Assembly (NCBI RefSeq): GCF_014083865.1
Contig: NZ_JACEFA010000006.1
Location: forward strand, 1-64,000
Direction: 5' to 3'
DNA length: 64,000 nucleotides
DNA from: Paraliobacillus salinarum
GTDB taxonomy: Bacteria; Bacillota; Bacilli; Bacillales; Amphibacillaceae
Positions within the stretch are counted from its first letter, which is position 1. Every line of letters starts with the position of its first letter. The position numbers and the translations under genes were made by a program. A model generated the notes under the pieces. That model worked only from the letters and a program-made list of their open reading frames with translations. It searched no databases and was not told the DNA's origin. Below are positions 34,347-43,505 of this stretch, in pieces.

Positions 34347-35348
34347 TTAAAATAGGAAATCTAATGCGTTAAATGTGTAACCAATTATGATAATGCCTAT
34401 TGTTATGATCATGATAAATGCAGTTAATATTTTGGGTTTAACTACTTTGCTTAACATAATTAAAGATGGTAGGGATAGAGCTGTAACGGACATCATAAAA
34501 GCAAGAATCGTACCAACCCCGACGCCCTTACCAAATAAGGCTTCAGCGATAGGTAATGTACCAAATATATCCGCATAAATGGGAATACCGATCACAGTAG
34601 CGATGAGAACGGCAAAAGGATTTCCTTCTCCAATGAAGGCTTCAATGGTGGATTGTGGAATCCAATTGTGAATTAATGCACCAATACCTACACCAATAAG
34701 GATCGCATACCAAACTTTCTTAAAAATAGCTTTTACTTCATTAATCGCAAAATGAATTCGATCTTTGTATGTTAATTGTTCTAGTTCATTTTCCACATTG
34801 TTCGCTTCTAATACAAAGGACTGTACATGATTTTCTAATCGTAATTTATCAATGATCGTTCCACCAATGATAGCGAGAACGAGACCAACGATTACGTAAA
34901 TAGCTGCTAATTTCACCCCAAAGAAAGAGCTTAGTAATAGAAATGATGCTAAATCAACCATCGGTGAAGATATTAAAAAGGAAAAGGTTACACCTAATGG
35001 TAACCGAGCAGCTGTAAATCCAATGAAAATGGGAATGCTAGAACAACTACAAAATGGAGTAATTGTACCGAGTAATGCACCTAGGATATTCCCCTTAATT
35101 CCTTTAATTCCTCCAAGTATTTTTTTCGTCCGTTCTGGTGGAAAGTAGCTTTGAATATAGGAAATACCAAAAATCAAAACGGACATTAAGATAAAAATTT
35201 TAATTGTGTCATAAATAAAGAAATGAATACTACCGCCTAGTTTTTGATCAACAGAAAAATGAAATACATCTTCAACTAATAAGCGAATACTAGTTGAAAG
35301 CCATTCCATTCTAAGAAATTGATCGTTTAACCATGAAAATAGTGACAT
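34347..35348 (-). CDS. YraQ/ArsP-type permease (DUF318)
   Basis: The 333-residue membrane protein has about eight to ten helices and the family signature TPFCSCSSIPIFIGF (about 96-110), whose cysteines are conserved in the group, and a second repeat-like segment IGIPIYADIFGTLPI near 254. ArsP relatives export trivalent organoarsenicals; many others are uncharacterised. It lies 34 bp after an ArsR-type regulator with a CxC motif and 25 bp or so before the thioredoxin-like gene, so a metalloid or thiol-reactive substrate is likely. The ATG follows AAGAAAGAAGGAAAT. Confidence 0.82.
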   Translation of the reverse strand: MSLFSWLNDQFLRMEWLSTSIRLLVEDVFHFSVDQKLGGSIHFFIYDTIKIFILMSVLIFGISYIQSYFPPERTKKILGGIKGIKGNILGALLGTITPFCSCSSIPIFIGFTAARLPLGVTFSFLISSPMVDLASFLLLSSFFGVKLAAIYVIVGLVLAIIGGTIIDKLRLENHVQSFVLEANNVENELEQLTYKDRIHFAINEVKAIFKKVWYAILIGVGIGALIHNWIPQSTIEAFIGEGNPFAVLIATVIGIPIYADIFGTLPIAEALFGKGVGVGTILAFMMSVTALSLPSLIMLSKVVKPKILTAFIMIITIGIIIIGYTFNALDFLF

Positions 35349-35382
35349 TTTATTTCCTTCTTTCTTTTAATCAAGGAGTAAC

Positions 35383-35715
35383 TTATTGTAAAAATGGAAG
35401 AACGGTCTTTTTATTCAAATAGTAAACGGTATATCTTCCTTCTTTTTGTGATCTTATGATATTCCCTCTTTCCAATAACTTTAAGTGATGAGAAATTGTA
35501 GAAGTTGGAATATTTAAACCAGAAACTATTTCGCACATACAAAGGTTATCAATTAACAACATTCCAATAATACGTAACCTTGTTTCATCCCCTAATGCTT
35601 TATAAAAATCCGCTTTTTCTTTTGTTTTCACTTCTTCTTGTAGCGCAGGTAATAGTTGTTCTGATTGATTTACAATGATTTTTGCTTCATCAGTGTTTTT
35701 TACAGTTGATTTCAC
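35383..35715 (-). CDS. ArsR/SmtB-family metal-responsive repressor
   Basis: The 110-residue winged-helix protein has the alpha-3 metal-site segment DNLCMCEIVSGLNIPTSTISHHLKLLERG (about 56-84), where the CxC pair matches the ELCxCD type that senses arsenic, antimony, cadmium or lead. The recognition helix is STISHHLKLL. It heads a three-gene operon, and a 10-bp perfect inverted repeat just upstream (35739-35764) is a likely operator. Repression released by a thiol-binding metal or metalloid is the expected behaviour; which one is not known. Confidence 0.88.
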   Translation of the reverse strand: MKSTVKNTDEAKIIVNQSEQLLPALQEEVKTKEKADFYKALGDETRLRIIGMLLIDNLCMCEIVSGLNIPTSTISHHLKLLERGNIIRSQKEGRYTVYYLNKKTVLPFLQ

Positions 35716-35738
35716 ATAATCACACTCCTTATATCTAT

Positions 35739-35764
35739 TATAAAACTATTTTTCTAGTTTTATA
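35739..35764. promoter_or_regulatory. Inverted-repeat operator of the ArsR operon
   Basis: TATAAAACTA (35739-35748) and TAGTTTTATA (35755-35764) are perfect inverse copies with a 6-base spacer, 24 bases upstream of the ArsR start. Confidence 0.7.
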
Positions 35765-35960
35765 GTTGTGAAAGTGACAATTTTGTTAAAATAAATCTGA
35801 CTGAGCTCGAGAATAATGTTGATTTAGGTATATGCAATGTAACTATTTTATCAAAATGCAAACAAAATAGTATTTGTTTTCGGGTGCTAGCATGTTATAA
35901 TTAATAAATATTTTAATTTATCAGATTTTTCAAATAATATAAAGTGAAGGTGGAATAGTA

Positions 35961-37166
35961 ATGAAGTATGGTTTTTCACAACGGGTGCGTTATTTAAAAT
36001 CGTCAGCTGTAAGGGATATATTAAAAGTTGTGAATAACGGAGATGTCATTTCATTTGCTGGTGGATTACCTGACGAAGGTTTATTTCCAGTCGATGCTGT
36101 TAGTAACGCTTTCCAAAAAGCAATTGAATCTAATCCAAAAGCACTTCAATACGGGGAGACAGAGGGTGTCTACGATCTAAGGAAACAGTTATCGGATCGG
36201 ATGAGAAGACACAAAAAAATTATAAGGCGACCAGAGGACATCTTAATTACTTCCGGGTCACAACAAGCGATTGATCTGTTTTCTAGAATTATGTTTAATC
36301 CTGGTGATATTGTTCTAACGGAGGATCCAACTTATTTAGCGGCCTTACAAGTTTTTTCTTCTTATGAAACGAAGGTTGTACCTGTTGAATCAGATCAAGA
36401 TGGTATGTTGGAGGATGACTTAGAAGATAAAATTAAAAGACTAAAGCCGAAATGCATTTATGTCGTACCAACGTATTCTAATCCTGGTGGAAAGGTATGG
36501 TCACTAGAAAGAAGAAAAGCGCTGTTACAATTAGCGAATAAATATCATGTAGTTATTTTAGAAGATGACCCATATGGTGATCTGCAGTTCGAACAAGGAG
36601 AGACACCACCAACACTCGCATCAATGGATGAAAACGAATATGTCTTATATACAAGTACCTTCTCAAAAACAGTTGTACCTGCAATGCGGATTGGTTGGAT
36701 TGTTGGGCCACATCAAATTATTCGTTTAATGTCACAAGCAAAACAAGCTGCAGATCTTCATACTAACTCTATTAGTCAATATGCTCTCGTTCATTTAATG
36801 CAGGATTTTGATCTCGACAAGCATATTCAAGTGATTAGAGATACGTATTATGAACGGATGCTAGTGATGAAGCAGCTACTTGATCAAGTAAATATGGAAG
36901 GACTGTCTTACATTGAACCAAAGGGTGGCATGTTTATGTGGGTGAATATGCCAGAAATGATAAATACGACAAATTTATTACAAAAGGCGGTAGAACAGGG
37001 GGTTGCGTTTGTTCCTGGTGCACCATTTTATGTGTCAGACCCGAAAGAAAACACGATGAGACTAAATTTCACTAATGCCACACCAAATTTGATTGAAGAG
37101 GGAATGAATCGGTTAGTTACTGTCATGGAACAAGCACAAATGGAATCGATCGAGAAAGTATATTAA
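35961..37166 (+). CDS. PLP-dependent aminotransferase, class I/II (2-aminoadipate transaminase-like)
   Basis: The 401-residue fold-type I enzyme has ISFAGGLPDEGLFP (about 30-43), ITSGSQQAIDLFSRI (about 95-109), YVVPTYSNPGG (about 160), LEDDPYGDLQFE (about 197) and the PLP lysine in YTSTFSKTVVPAMRIGW (about 228-244). It lacks the N-terminal GntR domain of MocR proteins. Relatives act on 2-aminoadipate, branched-chain or aromatic amino acids; the substrate is not resolved. The ATG follows GAAGGTGG. It is a single gene divergent from the ArsR operon. Confidence 0.85.
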   Translation: MKYGFSQRVRYLKSSAVRDILKVVNNGDVISFAGGLPDEGLFPVDAVSNAFQKAIESNPKALQYGETEGVYDLRKQLSDRMRRHKKIIRRPEDILITSGSQQAIDLFSRIMFNPGDIVLTEDPTYLAALQVFSSYETKVVPVESDQDGMLEDDLEDKIKRLKPKCIYVVPTYSNPGGKVWSLERRKALLQLANKYHVVILEDDPYGDLQFEQGETPPTLASMDENEYVLYTSTFSKTVVPAMRIGWIVGPHQIIRLMSQAKQAADLHTNSISQYALVHLMQDFDLDKHIQVIRDTYYERMLVMKQLLDQVNMEGLSYIEPKGGMFMWVNMPEMINTTNLLQKAVEQGVAFVPGAPFYVSDPKENTMRLNFTNATPNLIEEGMNRLVTVMEQAQMESIEKVY

Positions 37167-37179
37167 AGCAACATAAAAA

Positions 37180-37218
37180 AGCAGATAAGGTTCTTATAGT
37201 AAGAATCTTATCTGCTTA
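37180..37218. terminator. Bidirectional terminator between converging genes
   Basis: AGCAGATAAGGTTCTTA and TAAGAATCTTATCTGCT pair over 16 bases with a 3-base loop, with A-run before and T-rich sequence after. Confidence 0.85.
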
Positions 37219-37222
37219 TATG

Positions 37223-37663
37223 TTAGTCATTTGAACCAAACAATTTAGACCAAAAAGAAGTTTTTTCTTTTTTAGGTGCTTCAACCACAGGTGTTTCTTG
37301 TAAAACAATATCCTCATCACTATAATCAACTGCATGATCAAAGGTAAGTACAAGCCCATAATCTGATTTGGCATCACGATTGTTTACAGTTGTATATAAG
37401 GTGTTATGTTTACTTGCTATTTGTCGATAAGGTTTAAAAAAACGAAAAGTAATATTACCATTTAGTAAAATTCTTGCTTCTGGATTCTCTATCATTTTCT
37501 CTTCTAATTCATTTATCCCTTTAGCTTTCATTACTTCTCCTTTAGTTAATACAAAAACAACCCGTTCACGTATCGTTCCGAGAAAAATTTTACGCTCTGA
37601 AGGGTTAATTTCCTTTGCACCATATATCCCTTCTTGTAAATAATCATCTACATCTTTTTTCAT
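37223..37663 (-). CDS. YueI-like protein (DUF1694)
   Basis: The 146-residue protein begins MKKDVDDYLQEGIYGAKEINP and includes ERKIFLGTIRERVVFVLTKGEVM, a pattern of the DUF1694/YueI family found across Bacillaceae. The C-terminus is a lysine-rich linker ending in SFWSKLFGSND. The function is unknown. I chose the ATG at 37663; an upstream GTG at 37675 would overlap the AGGGAG ribosome binding site. It is a single gene. Confidence 0.78.
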   Translation of the reverse strand: MKKDVDDYLQEGIYGAKEINPSERKIFLGTIRERVVFVLTKGEVMKAKGINELEEKMIENPEARILLNGNITFRFFKPYRQIASKHNTLYTTVNNRDAKSDYGLVLTFDHAVDYSDEDIVLQETPVVEAPKKEKTSFWSKLFGSND

Positions 37664-37756
37664 AATAATTAACACTCCCTAAGAAGCTTCTCATCGTCAT
37701 TATAATAGATGTATTCGACGAAATACAAATAAATTCCTTTAACTATAAGCGTTAAA

Positions 37757-37793
37757 AAAGCATCTCAACTAGATATTCGAGTTGAGATGCTTT
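37757..37793. terminator. Terminator of the ectoine operon
   Basis: AAAGCATCTCAACT and AGTTGAGATGCTTT form a perfect 14-bp stem; on the minus strand TTTTTT-rich sequence follows. Confidence 0.85.
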
Positions 37794-37807
37794 CCATTTA
37801 TGAAATA

Positions 37808-38194
37808 TTATCCTTCATCTACTGGATATACGCCGTTTTCATCGTGTACTTCATTTCCTGTTAGTGGAGGGTTGAAGACACAAACCATACGCATATCTGT
37901 TTTTGCACGTAATAAGTGCTCATCATTTTTATCCAAGGCATAAAGCTGGTCTTTTTCAATTGGCCACACTTTATTGTCGCTCAATGTTACTACTTCCCCT
38001 TCGCCTTCGATACAATATACAGACTCAAGGTGATTTTGATACCATATATGCGTTTCGGTACCAGCTTTAATGATGGTGTCATTTACGGAATAGCCCATGC
38101 CATCTTTTTTTGTAATCAGGCGACGACTAATCCAATTCCCGCCATCTACTTCATGTTTGGTACCTAATACATCTTCAAGTGCTACTACTTTCAT
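37808..38194 (-). CDS. ectC: L-ectoine synthase
   Basis: The 128-residue cupin closes N-gamma-acetyl-2,4-diaminobutyrate to ectoine, the compatible solute used against osmotic stress. Seen: [16 protein letters not shown] at the N-terminus, [22 protein letters not shown] (about 46-67, metal-binding and active-site part) and [23 protein letters not shown] near the C-terminus. Length is normal. It is the last gene of ectABC. The ATG follows CAGGAGGAT. Confidence 0.95.
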   Translation of the reverse strand: MKVVALEDVLGTKHEVDGGNWISRRLITKKDGMGYSVNDTIIKAGTETHIWYQNHLESVYCIEGEGEVVTLSDNKVWPIEKDQLYALDKNDEHLLRAKTDMRMVCVFNPPLTGNEVHDENGVYPVDEG

Positions 38195-38246
38195 GTTTTA
38201 TCCTCCTGTTTCATTGTCCACATTTACATAAATTTTTTGGTTAAAA

Positions 38247-39515
38247 TTAGTTTGTTATTGGTTCTTTAATTGCGTCTTTAATACTTTTTTCAATGATAGC
38301 TAAGCCTTTATCTAATCCTTCATCATCAATGTTTAAAGGTGGGAATAGCTTAAATACTTCGTCACTTGGGCCAGATGTTTCCATGATTAAACCATGTTTA
38401 AAAGCGTTTGCTGCAATCTTATTTGATAATCCGTCTACATCTGTTGCAACACCAACCATGAATCCACGGCCGCGAACCTCACCTTTTATTTCGGGATATT
38501 TTTCCACCATTTTTTCTAGAAAATCGAGAATTTTTTGCGATTTAACTTTTACGTTATTTTCTAATTCATCGTCTTTCCAAAAATCAAGTGACGCTGCAGC
38601 TGTAATAAATGCATGGTTATTTCCGCGGAATGTACCATTGTGTTCACCTGGAGCAAAAATATCAATGTCTGGACGAATAAGTGTAACAGCAAATGGTAAT
38701 CCATAGCCACTTAATGATTTAGACAGACATACGATATCTGGTTTTATTCCAGCTGGTTCAAAGCTAAAGAAAGTTCCAGTTCGACCAACACCAGCTTGGA
38801 CGTCATCGACGATTAAAAGAATGCCCCAACGTTTACATACTCGCTCGATTTTCTTTAACCATTCAAAGCTAGCGGCATTAATTCCACCTTCACCTTGAAC
38901 TGTTTCTAAAATCATGGCAGCTGGAATAGCAACACCACTACCACTGTCTTCTAAGAAACGCTCTAGATAATCAAGTGAATCTTGGTCATCTACATAATTA
39001 TCGTAAGGCATGGTTACAACGTTTTGTAATGGTATCCCTGCACCTTTACGTTTCATTGAGTTCCCTGTAACGGATAATGAACCAATTGTCATACCGTGGA
39101 AACCATTGGTGAAACTAATTACATCTGTACGACCAGTAACTTTACGTGCAAGCTTTAATGCACTTTCTACTGTATTTGTTCCTGTTGGTCCAGGAAACAT
39201 AATCTTATAATCTAAGTCACGAGGTTTTAAGATGACATCTTGAAATTTCTCTAAGAAATCTGCTTTAGCAGTAGAAGCCATGTCTAGAGAATGTGTAATA
39301 CCATCACTAGCTATATAATCAATTAATTTCTGTTTCATATAGTCATTATTGTGTCCATAGTTCAATGCGCCAGCACCAGAAAAGAAGTCGATATATTCAT
39401 TTCCGGACTTATCCCACATTTTATATCCTTTTGTTTTAGTGAAAACAGTTGGGAAACTGCGTACATAACTACGAACCTCGGATTCTAAATTTTCAAAAAT
39501 TTTCATATCTTTATT
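38247..39515 (-). CDS. ectB: Diaminobutyrate-2-oxoglutarate transaminase (ectoine pathway)
   Basis: The 422-residue class III aminotransferase converts aspartate semialdehyde to 2,4-diaminobutyrate. Seen: [14 protein letters not shown] (about 44), [19 protein letters not shown] (about 105), [17 protein letters not shown] (about 230) and the PLP lysine in [12 protein letters not shown] (about 261). The start is GTG at 39515 with GGAGG 8 bases upstream, giving [14 protein letters not shown]; a longer frame from 39545 would run through the ribosome binding site. It lies between ectA and ectC in the usual order. Confidence 0.93.
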   Translation of the reverse strand, partial: NKDMKIFENLESEVRSYVRSFPTVFTKTKGYKMWDKSGNEYIDFFSGAGALNYGHNNDYMKQKLIDYIASDGITHSLDMASTAKADFLEKFQDVILKPRDLDYKIMFPGPTGTNTVESALKLARKVTGRTDVISFTNGFHGMTIGSLSVTGNSMKRKGAGIPLQNVVTMPYDNYVDDQDSLDYLERFLEDSGSGVAIPAAMILETVQGEGGINAASFEWLKKIERVCKRWGILLIVDDVQAGVGRTGTFFSFEPAGIKPDIVCLSKSLSGYGLPFAVTLIRPDIDIFAPGEHNGTFRGNNHAFITAAASLDFWKDDELENNVKVKSQKILDFLEKMVEKYPEIKGEVRGRGFMVGVATDVDGLSNKIAANAFKHGLIMETSGPSDEVFKLFPPLNIDDEGLDKGLAIIEKSIKDAIKEPITN

Positions 39516-39585
39516 CACAAATTTTCCTCCTTCAATTTTTTGCATACGAAATAAAGTATAGTATGCTATACCGTTAATCTATTTT

Positions 39586-40104
39586 TCAATTTGAAGCAAT
39601 GGGTCCGACTCTGAACTTCCATTCTTCATCATGTGAATCGTCTGGGAATAAATCTTTGGTGAAAAACTCGCTCGTTTCGCATGTTGTGTTATGCTGATGA
39701 GCTAATTTATGGAATAACGCTTGTGACGCTTTATTCGATGGCGTGATTGTTGCTTCTACAAAACGAACATTTTCACATGCTTCGCGTTGTAATAGCTCAT
39801 TCAAAAGCTTTGATGCAATTCCTTTTCCCCTTTGTGAAGAATCAACACCTACTTGCCATACGAAAACTGCATCCGGACGTTCGGGGGTAATAAATGCAGT
39901 AACAAATCCTACTACCTTTTGATCTAATTTTGCAATAACACAAGTGTCAGCAAAATATTCACACATCAATATATATTTATAAGCAGAATTTTGATCTAAT
40001 GTTGAGTGAGTAACTAAATCCCACATAGCTGCACCATCTTTTACTGTTGGTTTTTCAAACTGAATAACCGAAGATGAAGCAGTTTCTTTTTGATCGTTGA
40101 TGAT
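39586..40104 (-). CDS. ectA: L-2,4-diaminobutyrate N-gamma-acetyltransferase, apparent ATC start
   Basis: This GNAT enzyme acetylates diaminobutyrate, the second ectoine step. Typical segments are AAMWDLVTHSTLDQNSAYKY, CEYFADTCVIA, FVWQVGVDSSQRGKGIASKLL and ATITPSNKASQALF. The first in-frame ATG (40026) would remove the first strand of the fold. The frame continues upstream with the expected family N-terminus (VIQFEKPTVKDGAA) to AAAGGAG at 40111-40117. The only codons at proper spacing after that site are ATC-ATC (40104-40099); no in-frame ATG, GTG or TTG exists from there to 40026. Either an ATC starts translation, or the start codon has mutated. Confidence 0.88.
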   Translation of the reverse strand: MINDQKETASSSVIQFEKPTVKDGAAMWDLVTHSTLDQNSAYKYILMCEYFADTCVIAKLDQKVVGFVTAFITPERPDAVFVWQVGVDSSQRGKGIASKLLNELLQREACENVRFVEATITPSNKASQALFHKLAHQHNTTCETSEFFTKDLFPDDSHDEEWKFRVGPIASN

Positions 40105-40313
40105 ATCTAGCTCCTTTCTTAGATAGTTACTAATTAATTAAGTCAGTATGTTTCCATTTATTATATTATAGGGAAATGGATGGAGTCGCAAATGAGGTTA
40201 AGAGGGATTATTTGCCTTAAGCTTGTAAAAATCGTGCTTAGCTGAATGAGGATAGCGTAGCTTTAAAAATGCTTGCATATTGTTAAGTATTCTTACAATT
40301 CGATCTATTTTGC

Positions 40314-40345
40314 TAAAAAAAACCTACATGATTGGGACATGTAGG
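40314..40345 (-). terminator. Terminator of the YfhD-like gene
   Basis: CCTACATG and CATGTAGG form a perfect 8-bp stem with a 7-base loop; on the minus strand TTTTTTTT follows directly. Confidence 0.85.
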
Positions 40346-40373
40346 TACGATTTATTTTTACTATATACTTTTT

Positions 40374-40514
40374 TTACTTCTTTAATTTTCTTTCAACTCT
40401 TGCATCTGCTTGTTTCATACGCTCTAGTGCCGCTTTGTCTTCACTGTCCGCAACCGATTGAGAAAATGTAACGTCTTCTGCTTTTGCTACGTTTTTATTA
40501 TTTTTTCTGTTCAT
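40374..40514 (-). CDS. Small basic/acidic protein, YfhD-like, 46 residues
   Basis: On the minus strand the ATG at 40514 follows AAAGGATGG and opens a 46-residue frame: MNRKNNKNVAKAEDVTFSQS, then VADSEDKAALERMKQADARV and a basic end (ERKLKK). The DVxFSQxxADxED and A-ADxRV pattern recalls the YfhD family of small, probably spore-associated Bacillus proteins; this is from memory. A perfect terminator lies downstream. The function is unknown. Confidence 0.72.
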   Translation of the reverse strand: MNRKNNKNVAKAEDVTFSQSVADSEDKAALERMKQADARVERKLKK

Positions 40515-40583
40515 TACGACCATCCTTTCAAGATTAGTCTGTGTCATAAGATAGAAATCATTCTTCTAAAAAAAAAGAAAAAA

Positions 40584-41186
40584 TTATTTAGAAACAAAGG
40601 AGTTGTTTGTTATCCAAAAGCGCCAAGGATAGTATTTAGCATCACCAGCGTTGTCTATGCCAATTCTTGGTCCACAGGAAATAGGGATTTGTTCTTGTAT
40701 TCCACCAGCAATCCATAGAGGGGAATCGGTAAGGCGATGGCCATAATCCTCCATCGAAATCTGTAGTGCTTTTGTCAATTTTCCAGGGCCGTTCGTGAGG
40801 TGCGTGTCTTTATTAATCTTTGGACGTCTTTTTTGGATAAGTGGTAAATTATAAAATGGTTCAACTGCTCGAATTAAGACAGCTTCGGGATGATTCACCT
40901 CTCCAGAAACTACATTAAATAGACAATGAGTATGCATCGAATAAGTATAGGTATAGCCGGGAGGACCAAACATTATTTCTGTACGTTTTGTACGTTTATT
41001 TTGATAGCTGTGTGCTGCTTGATCTTGTGGACCAATATAAGCTTCTGTTTCTACAATTATTCCAGCAGTCGTTCCTTCTTTGCTTTCTTTTATTAAAATA
41101 CAGCCAAGTAACTTTTTAGCCAAGTCTAATGTAGGTAATTGATAAAATGCTTTGTTTAATGAGGTGAGTTGGTTTATTTTAGACAT
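40584..41186 (-). CDS. DNA-3-methyladenine glycosylase (AAG/Mpg type)
   Basis: The 200-residue protein is a base-excision enzyme that removes alkylated purines. Seen: FYQLPTLDLAKKLLGCILI (about 14), GIIVETEAYIGPQDQAAHSYQNKRTKR (about 43-69, with the catalytic Glu region), MFGPPGYTYTYSMHTHCLFNVV (about 73-94) and LTNGPGKLTKAL near 130. The start at 41186 was chosen because AAAAAGGAG lies upstream; the longer frame from 41228 has no site. Length fits the family. It is a single gene between two hairpins. Confidence 0.88.
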   Translation of the reverse strand: MSKINQLTSLNKAFYQLPTLDLAKKLLGCILIKESKEGTTAGIIVETEAYIGPQDQAAHSYQNKRTKRTEIMFGPPGYTYTYSMHTHCLFNVVSGEVNHPEAVLIRAVEPFYNLPLIQKRRPKINKDTHLTNGPGKLTKALQISMEDYGHRLTDSPLWIAGGIQEQIPISCGPRIGIDNAGDAKYYPWRFWITNNSFVSK

Positions 41187-41214
41187 GCAACGACTCCTTT
41201 TTAAAAAGATGAAA

Positions 41215-41261
41215 AACTGCACCTCCAATTGTTATTTGTGTCTAACAATTGGGGTGCAGTT
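41215..41261 (-). repeat. Hairpin repeat element, well-preserved copy (terminator of katA)
   Basis: AACTGCACCTCCAATTGTTA (41215-41234) pairs with TAACAATTGGGGTGCAGTT (41243-41261). The left arm is identical to 34018-34037. On the minus strand TTTTTCATC follows, so it probably terminates katA. The outer sequence GTGAACTGCACCCC, read on the minus strand, resembles IS3-type ends, so the hairpin may be a relic or a small non-autonomous element. Confidence 0.7.
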
Positions 41262-41294
41262 CACTATTAACAGTGTCTTTTATCTTAACATATT

Positions 41295-42764
41295 TTATTC
41301 TTTTACTTCTTCAGGCACCTCTGTATTTAACTCCTTAGCAACACCTTCTGCTAAATCTGGAGATACACGGTAGAATTCCTTTATTTGTCTTGCGATAATT
41401 CGTTCATCTCGGACACCACTCATATGATCAGCGAAGTTCTTAATAAGTCGTTCTCGTTCATCATAATTCATAATATCACGAAATAATGCTCGTGGTTGCG
41501 AATAGTGATCGTCATTATCATAACTTACACTATCTGCAAAACCAGATACTTCGAATGGTTTGATTTTATTTTCTGGTGTTTCTTTTGGTCCATCGTAACT
41601 ATTTGGTTCATAGTTGACAGAACCACCACCATTCCCGTCAAAACGCATGTTACCATCTCGTTGATAATGATTTACGTTTGATTTCGCACGATTTATTGGT
41701 AAGGCTTGATGGTTTGCGCCAATACGATAACGATGTGCATCAGAATAACTGAACAATCGACCTTGCAACATTTTGTCAGGAGAAGCTTCAATTCCAGAAA
41801 CAAAATTTGCTGGTGACAATGCAGCTTGCTCTACTTCCTCAAAATAGTTATTTGGATTACGGTTAAGTACCATTCGTCCAACTTCAATTAATGGATAATC
41901 TTGATGAGACCAAACTTTTGTCACATCAAAGGGATCATAACGATAGTGTTGGGCATCTGCTTCAGGCATGATCTGAACCTTTAAGGTCCAAGAAGGATGA
42001 TTTCCATCTTCAATTGCTTGGTATAGATCCTCTAAATGATAATCAGGATTTTCTCCTGCTAATTGATCTGCAAGCTTAGGATCAAGATTCTTAATTCCTT
42101 GATCTGTTTTAAAATGATATTTTATCCAAAATGCCTCTCCATCATGATTGACCCATTTGTATGTGTGACTTCCATATCCATTCATATGACGAAATGTAGC
42201 TGGAATGCCTCGGTCAGAGTGAAGGATAGTAATTTGGTGTAGGGATTCTGGAGAAAGAGACCAAAAATCCCAAGCCATATTTGGATCTTTTAAATGTGTC
42301 TTTGGATCTCGCTTTTGTGTATGAATGAAATCAGGGAATTTGATCGCATCACGAATAAAGAATACCGGCGTATTATTTCCGACTAGGTCGTAGTTCCCTT
42401 CTTCTGTATAAAATTTTACTGCAAATCCACGAGGATCGCGAACCGTATCTGCAGATCCTAATTCACCTGCTACAGTGGAAAAACGAATAAACATTGGTGT
42501 TTGTTTCCCTGCTTCAGATAGAAAGTCTGCTTTTGTATAGTTAGCTATATCATTATTAGTTACTTCGAAATAACCATGTGCACCTGCTCCTTTTGCGTGA
42601 ACAACGCGCTCAGGTACACGCTCGCGATTAAAATGAGCTAATTTTTCTAGTAAGTGTACGTCCTGAATTAGTGTAGGGCCATTATTTCCTGCTGTAATAG
42701 AGTTTTGGTTGTCTCCGACTGGTGCTCCAGATGCTGTGGTAAGATCTTTTCTTGAATTACTCAT
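41295..42764 (-). CDS. katA: Heme catalase (monofunctional, small subunit type)
   Basis: The 489-residue catalase breaks down hydrogen peroxide. Seen: the active-site His region [16 protein letters not shown] (about 58-73), [27 protein letters not shown] (about 108-134), the distal Asn region NTPVFFIRD (about 145) and the proximal heme Tyr in [14 protein letters not shown] (about 340). Length matches the small-subunit clade. A PerR-like box and a good promoter (TTGATT and TATAAT with a 16-bp spacer) lie upstream. The ATG follows AAAGAGGTG. Confidence 0.95.
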   Translation of the reverse strand: MSNSRKDLTTASGAPVGDNQNSITAGNNGPTLIQDVHLLEKLAHFNRERVPERVVHAKGAGAHGYFEVTNNDIANYTKADFLSEAGKQTPMFIRFSTVAGELGSADTVRDPRGFAVKFYTEEGNYDLVGNNTPVFFIRDAIKFPDFIHTQKRDPKTHLKDPNMAWDFWSLSPESLHQITILHSDRGIPATFRHMNGYGSHTYKWVNHDGEAFWIKYHFKTDQGIKNLDPKLADQLAGENPDYHLEDLYQAIEDGNHPSWTLKVQIMPEADAQHYRYDPFDVTKVWSHQDYPLIEVGRMVLNRNPNNYFEEVEQAALSPANFVSGIEASPDKMLQGRLFSYSDAHRYRIGANHQALPINRAKSNVNHYQRDGNMRFDGNGGGSVNYEPNSYDGPKETPENKIKPFEVSGFADSVSYDNDDHYSQPRALFRDIMNYDERERLIKNFADHMSGVRDERIIARQIKEFYRVSPDLAEGVAKELNTEVPEEVKE

Positions 42765-42838
42765 TGTACATGTACACCTCTTTCTTAAGATTAACTAAAT
42801 CCAATTATAATATAAACATTATAAAAATCAATATTTAT

Positions 42839-42853
42839 TAATAATTATTATAA
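42839..42853. promoter_or_regulatory. PerR-like operator upstream of katA
   Basis: TAATAATTATTATAA matches the PerR consensus TTATAATNATTATAA at all but one position. It lies just upstream of the predicted -35 of katA. A second, looser inverted repeat (TTATAAT and ATTATAA with a 6-base spacer) overlaps the -10. The sequence is very AT-rich, which lowers the weight of the match. Confidence 0.55.
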
Positions 42854-43103
42854 ATAACAGGTAAAAAGTATGATTTTTTGAAAAGAAGAATGGGTTCTCT
42901 GGAAAATGCCAAGACACTACATACAAAAGGGGGTATATTCATTGCATCAGTTGGAGAAAGAATAGATCGTACATACATGATGTATGACAATAAATCAACA
43001 TTTAAATAAACGGTGAAGTAAATAGGGTAGTTGTCTGAACCAATATCCTTAGTAACGGAATAGAATAAATAAGTCATTTGGATAGAGAAGAGGTGAGGAT
43101 ATC
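42854..43103. other. Intergenic stretch with a doubtful 39-codon frame
   Basis: A plus-strand ATG at 42890 opens a 39-codon frame (MGSLENAKTLHTKGGIFIAS...) ending at 43009, but it has no ribosome binding site (GAAAAGAAGA precedes). I list it as a doubtful frame only. No RNA gene or operator is recognised here. Confidence 0.3.
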
Positions 43104-43445
43104 TTGTTAAGTGCTTTTGAATATATATTGATAGGTTTAGCTGCTTTTAGGTGTATGCGTCTGATAGTCTTCGATCTTGTCTCAATTAAATTGCGACAAT
43201 ACTTCCAAGTGGAAGAAGAGCACGAATTAGCAGATGGAACAGTTGAAGTAATCATAAGTGGAAAAGGTACAGGTTTTCGTTATATATTTGGTGAAATGCT
43301 AGCATGTCATTGGTGTGTAGGTATGTGGTCATCCATTGGTTTATATATAGGATATGTATTGGCTCCTGTGATTTTCACGCCGATCATTGGTGTCTTAGCA
43401 ATTGCAGCATTAGCTGGTATCATACAAGTTATTTTAAGTAAGTAA
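43104..43445 (+). CDS. DUF1360 membrane protein
   Basis: The 113-residue protein has hydrophobic segments at the N-terminus (FEYILIGLAAFRCMRLIV) and C-terminus, and the family core GEMLACHWCVGMWSSIGLY (about 71-89), with the CHWCVGMW motif of DUF1360. Relatives in Bacillus are small membrane proteins, some linked to sporulation. The start is TTG at 43104 after GAGGTGAGG. A good terminator follows. The function is unknown. Confidence 0.82.
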   Translation: MLSAFEYILIGLAAFRCMRLIVFDLVSIKLRQYFQVEEEHELADGTVEVIISGKGTGFRYIFGEMLACHWCVGMWSSIGLYIGYVLAPVIFTPIIGVLAIAALAGIIQVILSK

Positions 43446-43447
43446 AG

Positions 43448-43488
43448 AAGCGACTAAGCACCTGTTTAAATAGGTGTAGTCGCTTTTT
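43448..43488 (+). terminator. Terminator after the DUF1360 gene
   Basis: AAGCGACTA and TAGTCGCTT, with inner CACCT/AGGTG pairing, form a long stem followed by TTTTTAT. Confidence 0.85.
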
Positions 43489-43505
43489 ATTAATGTAGAG
43501 GGTGA

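Noticed and set aside
38293-38706. 137-codon plus-strand frame inside ectB
   Set aside because: Shadow of the conserved ectB coding sequence; no independent signals.
42890-43009. 39-codon frame between katA and the DUF1360 gene
   Set aside because: No ribosome binding site, no terminator, no recognisable family; kept only as a note.
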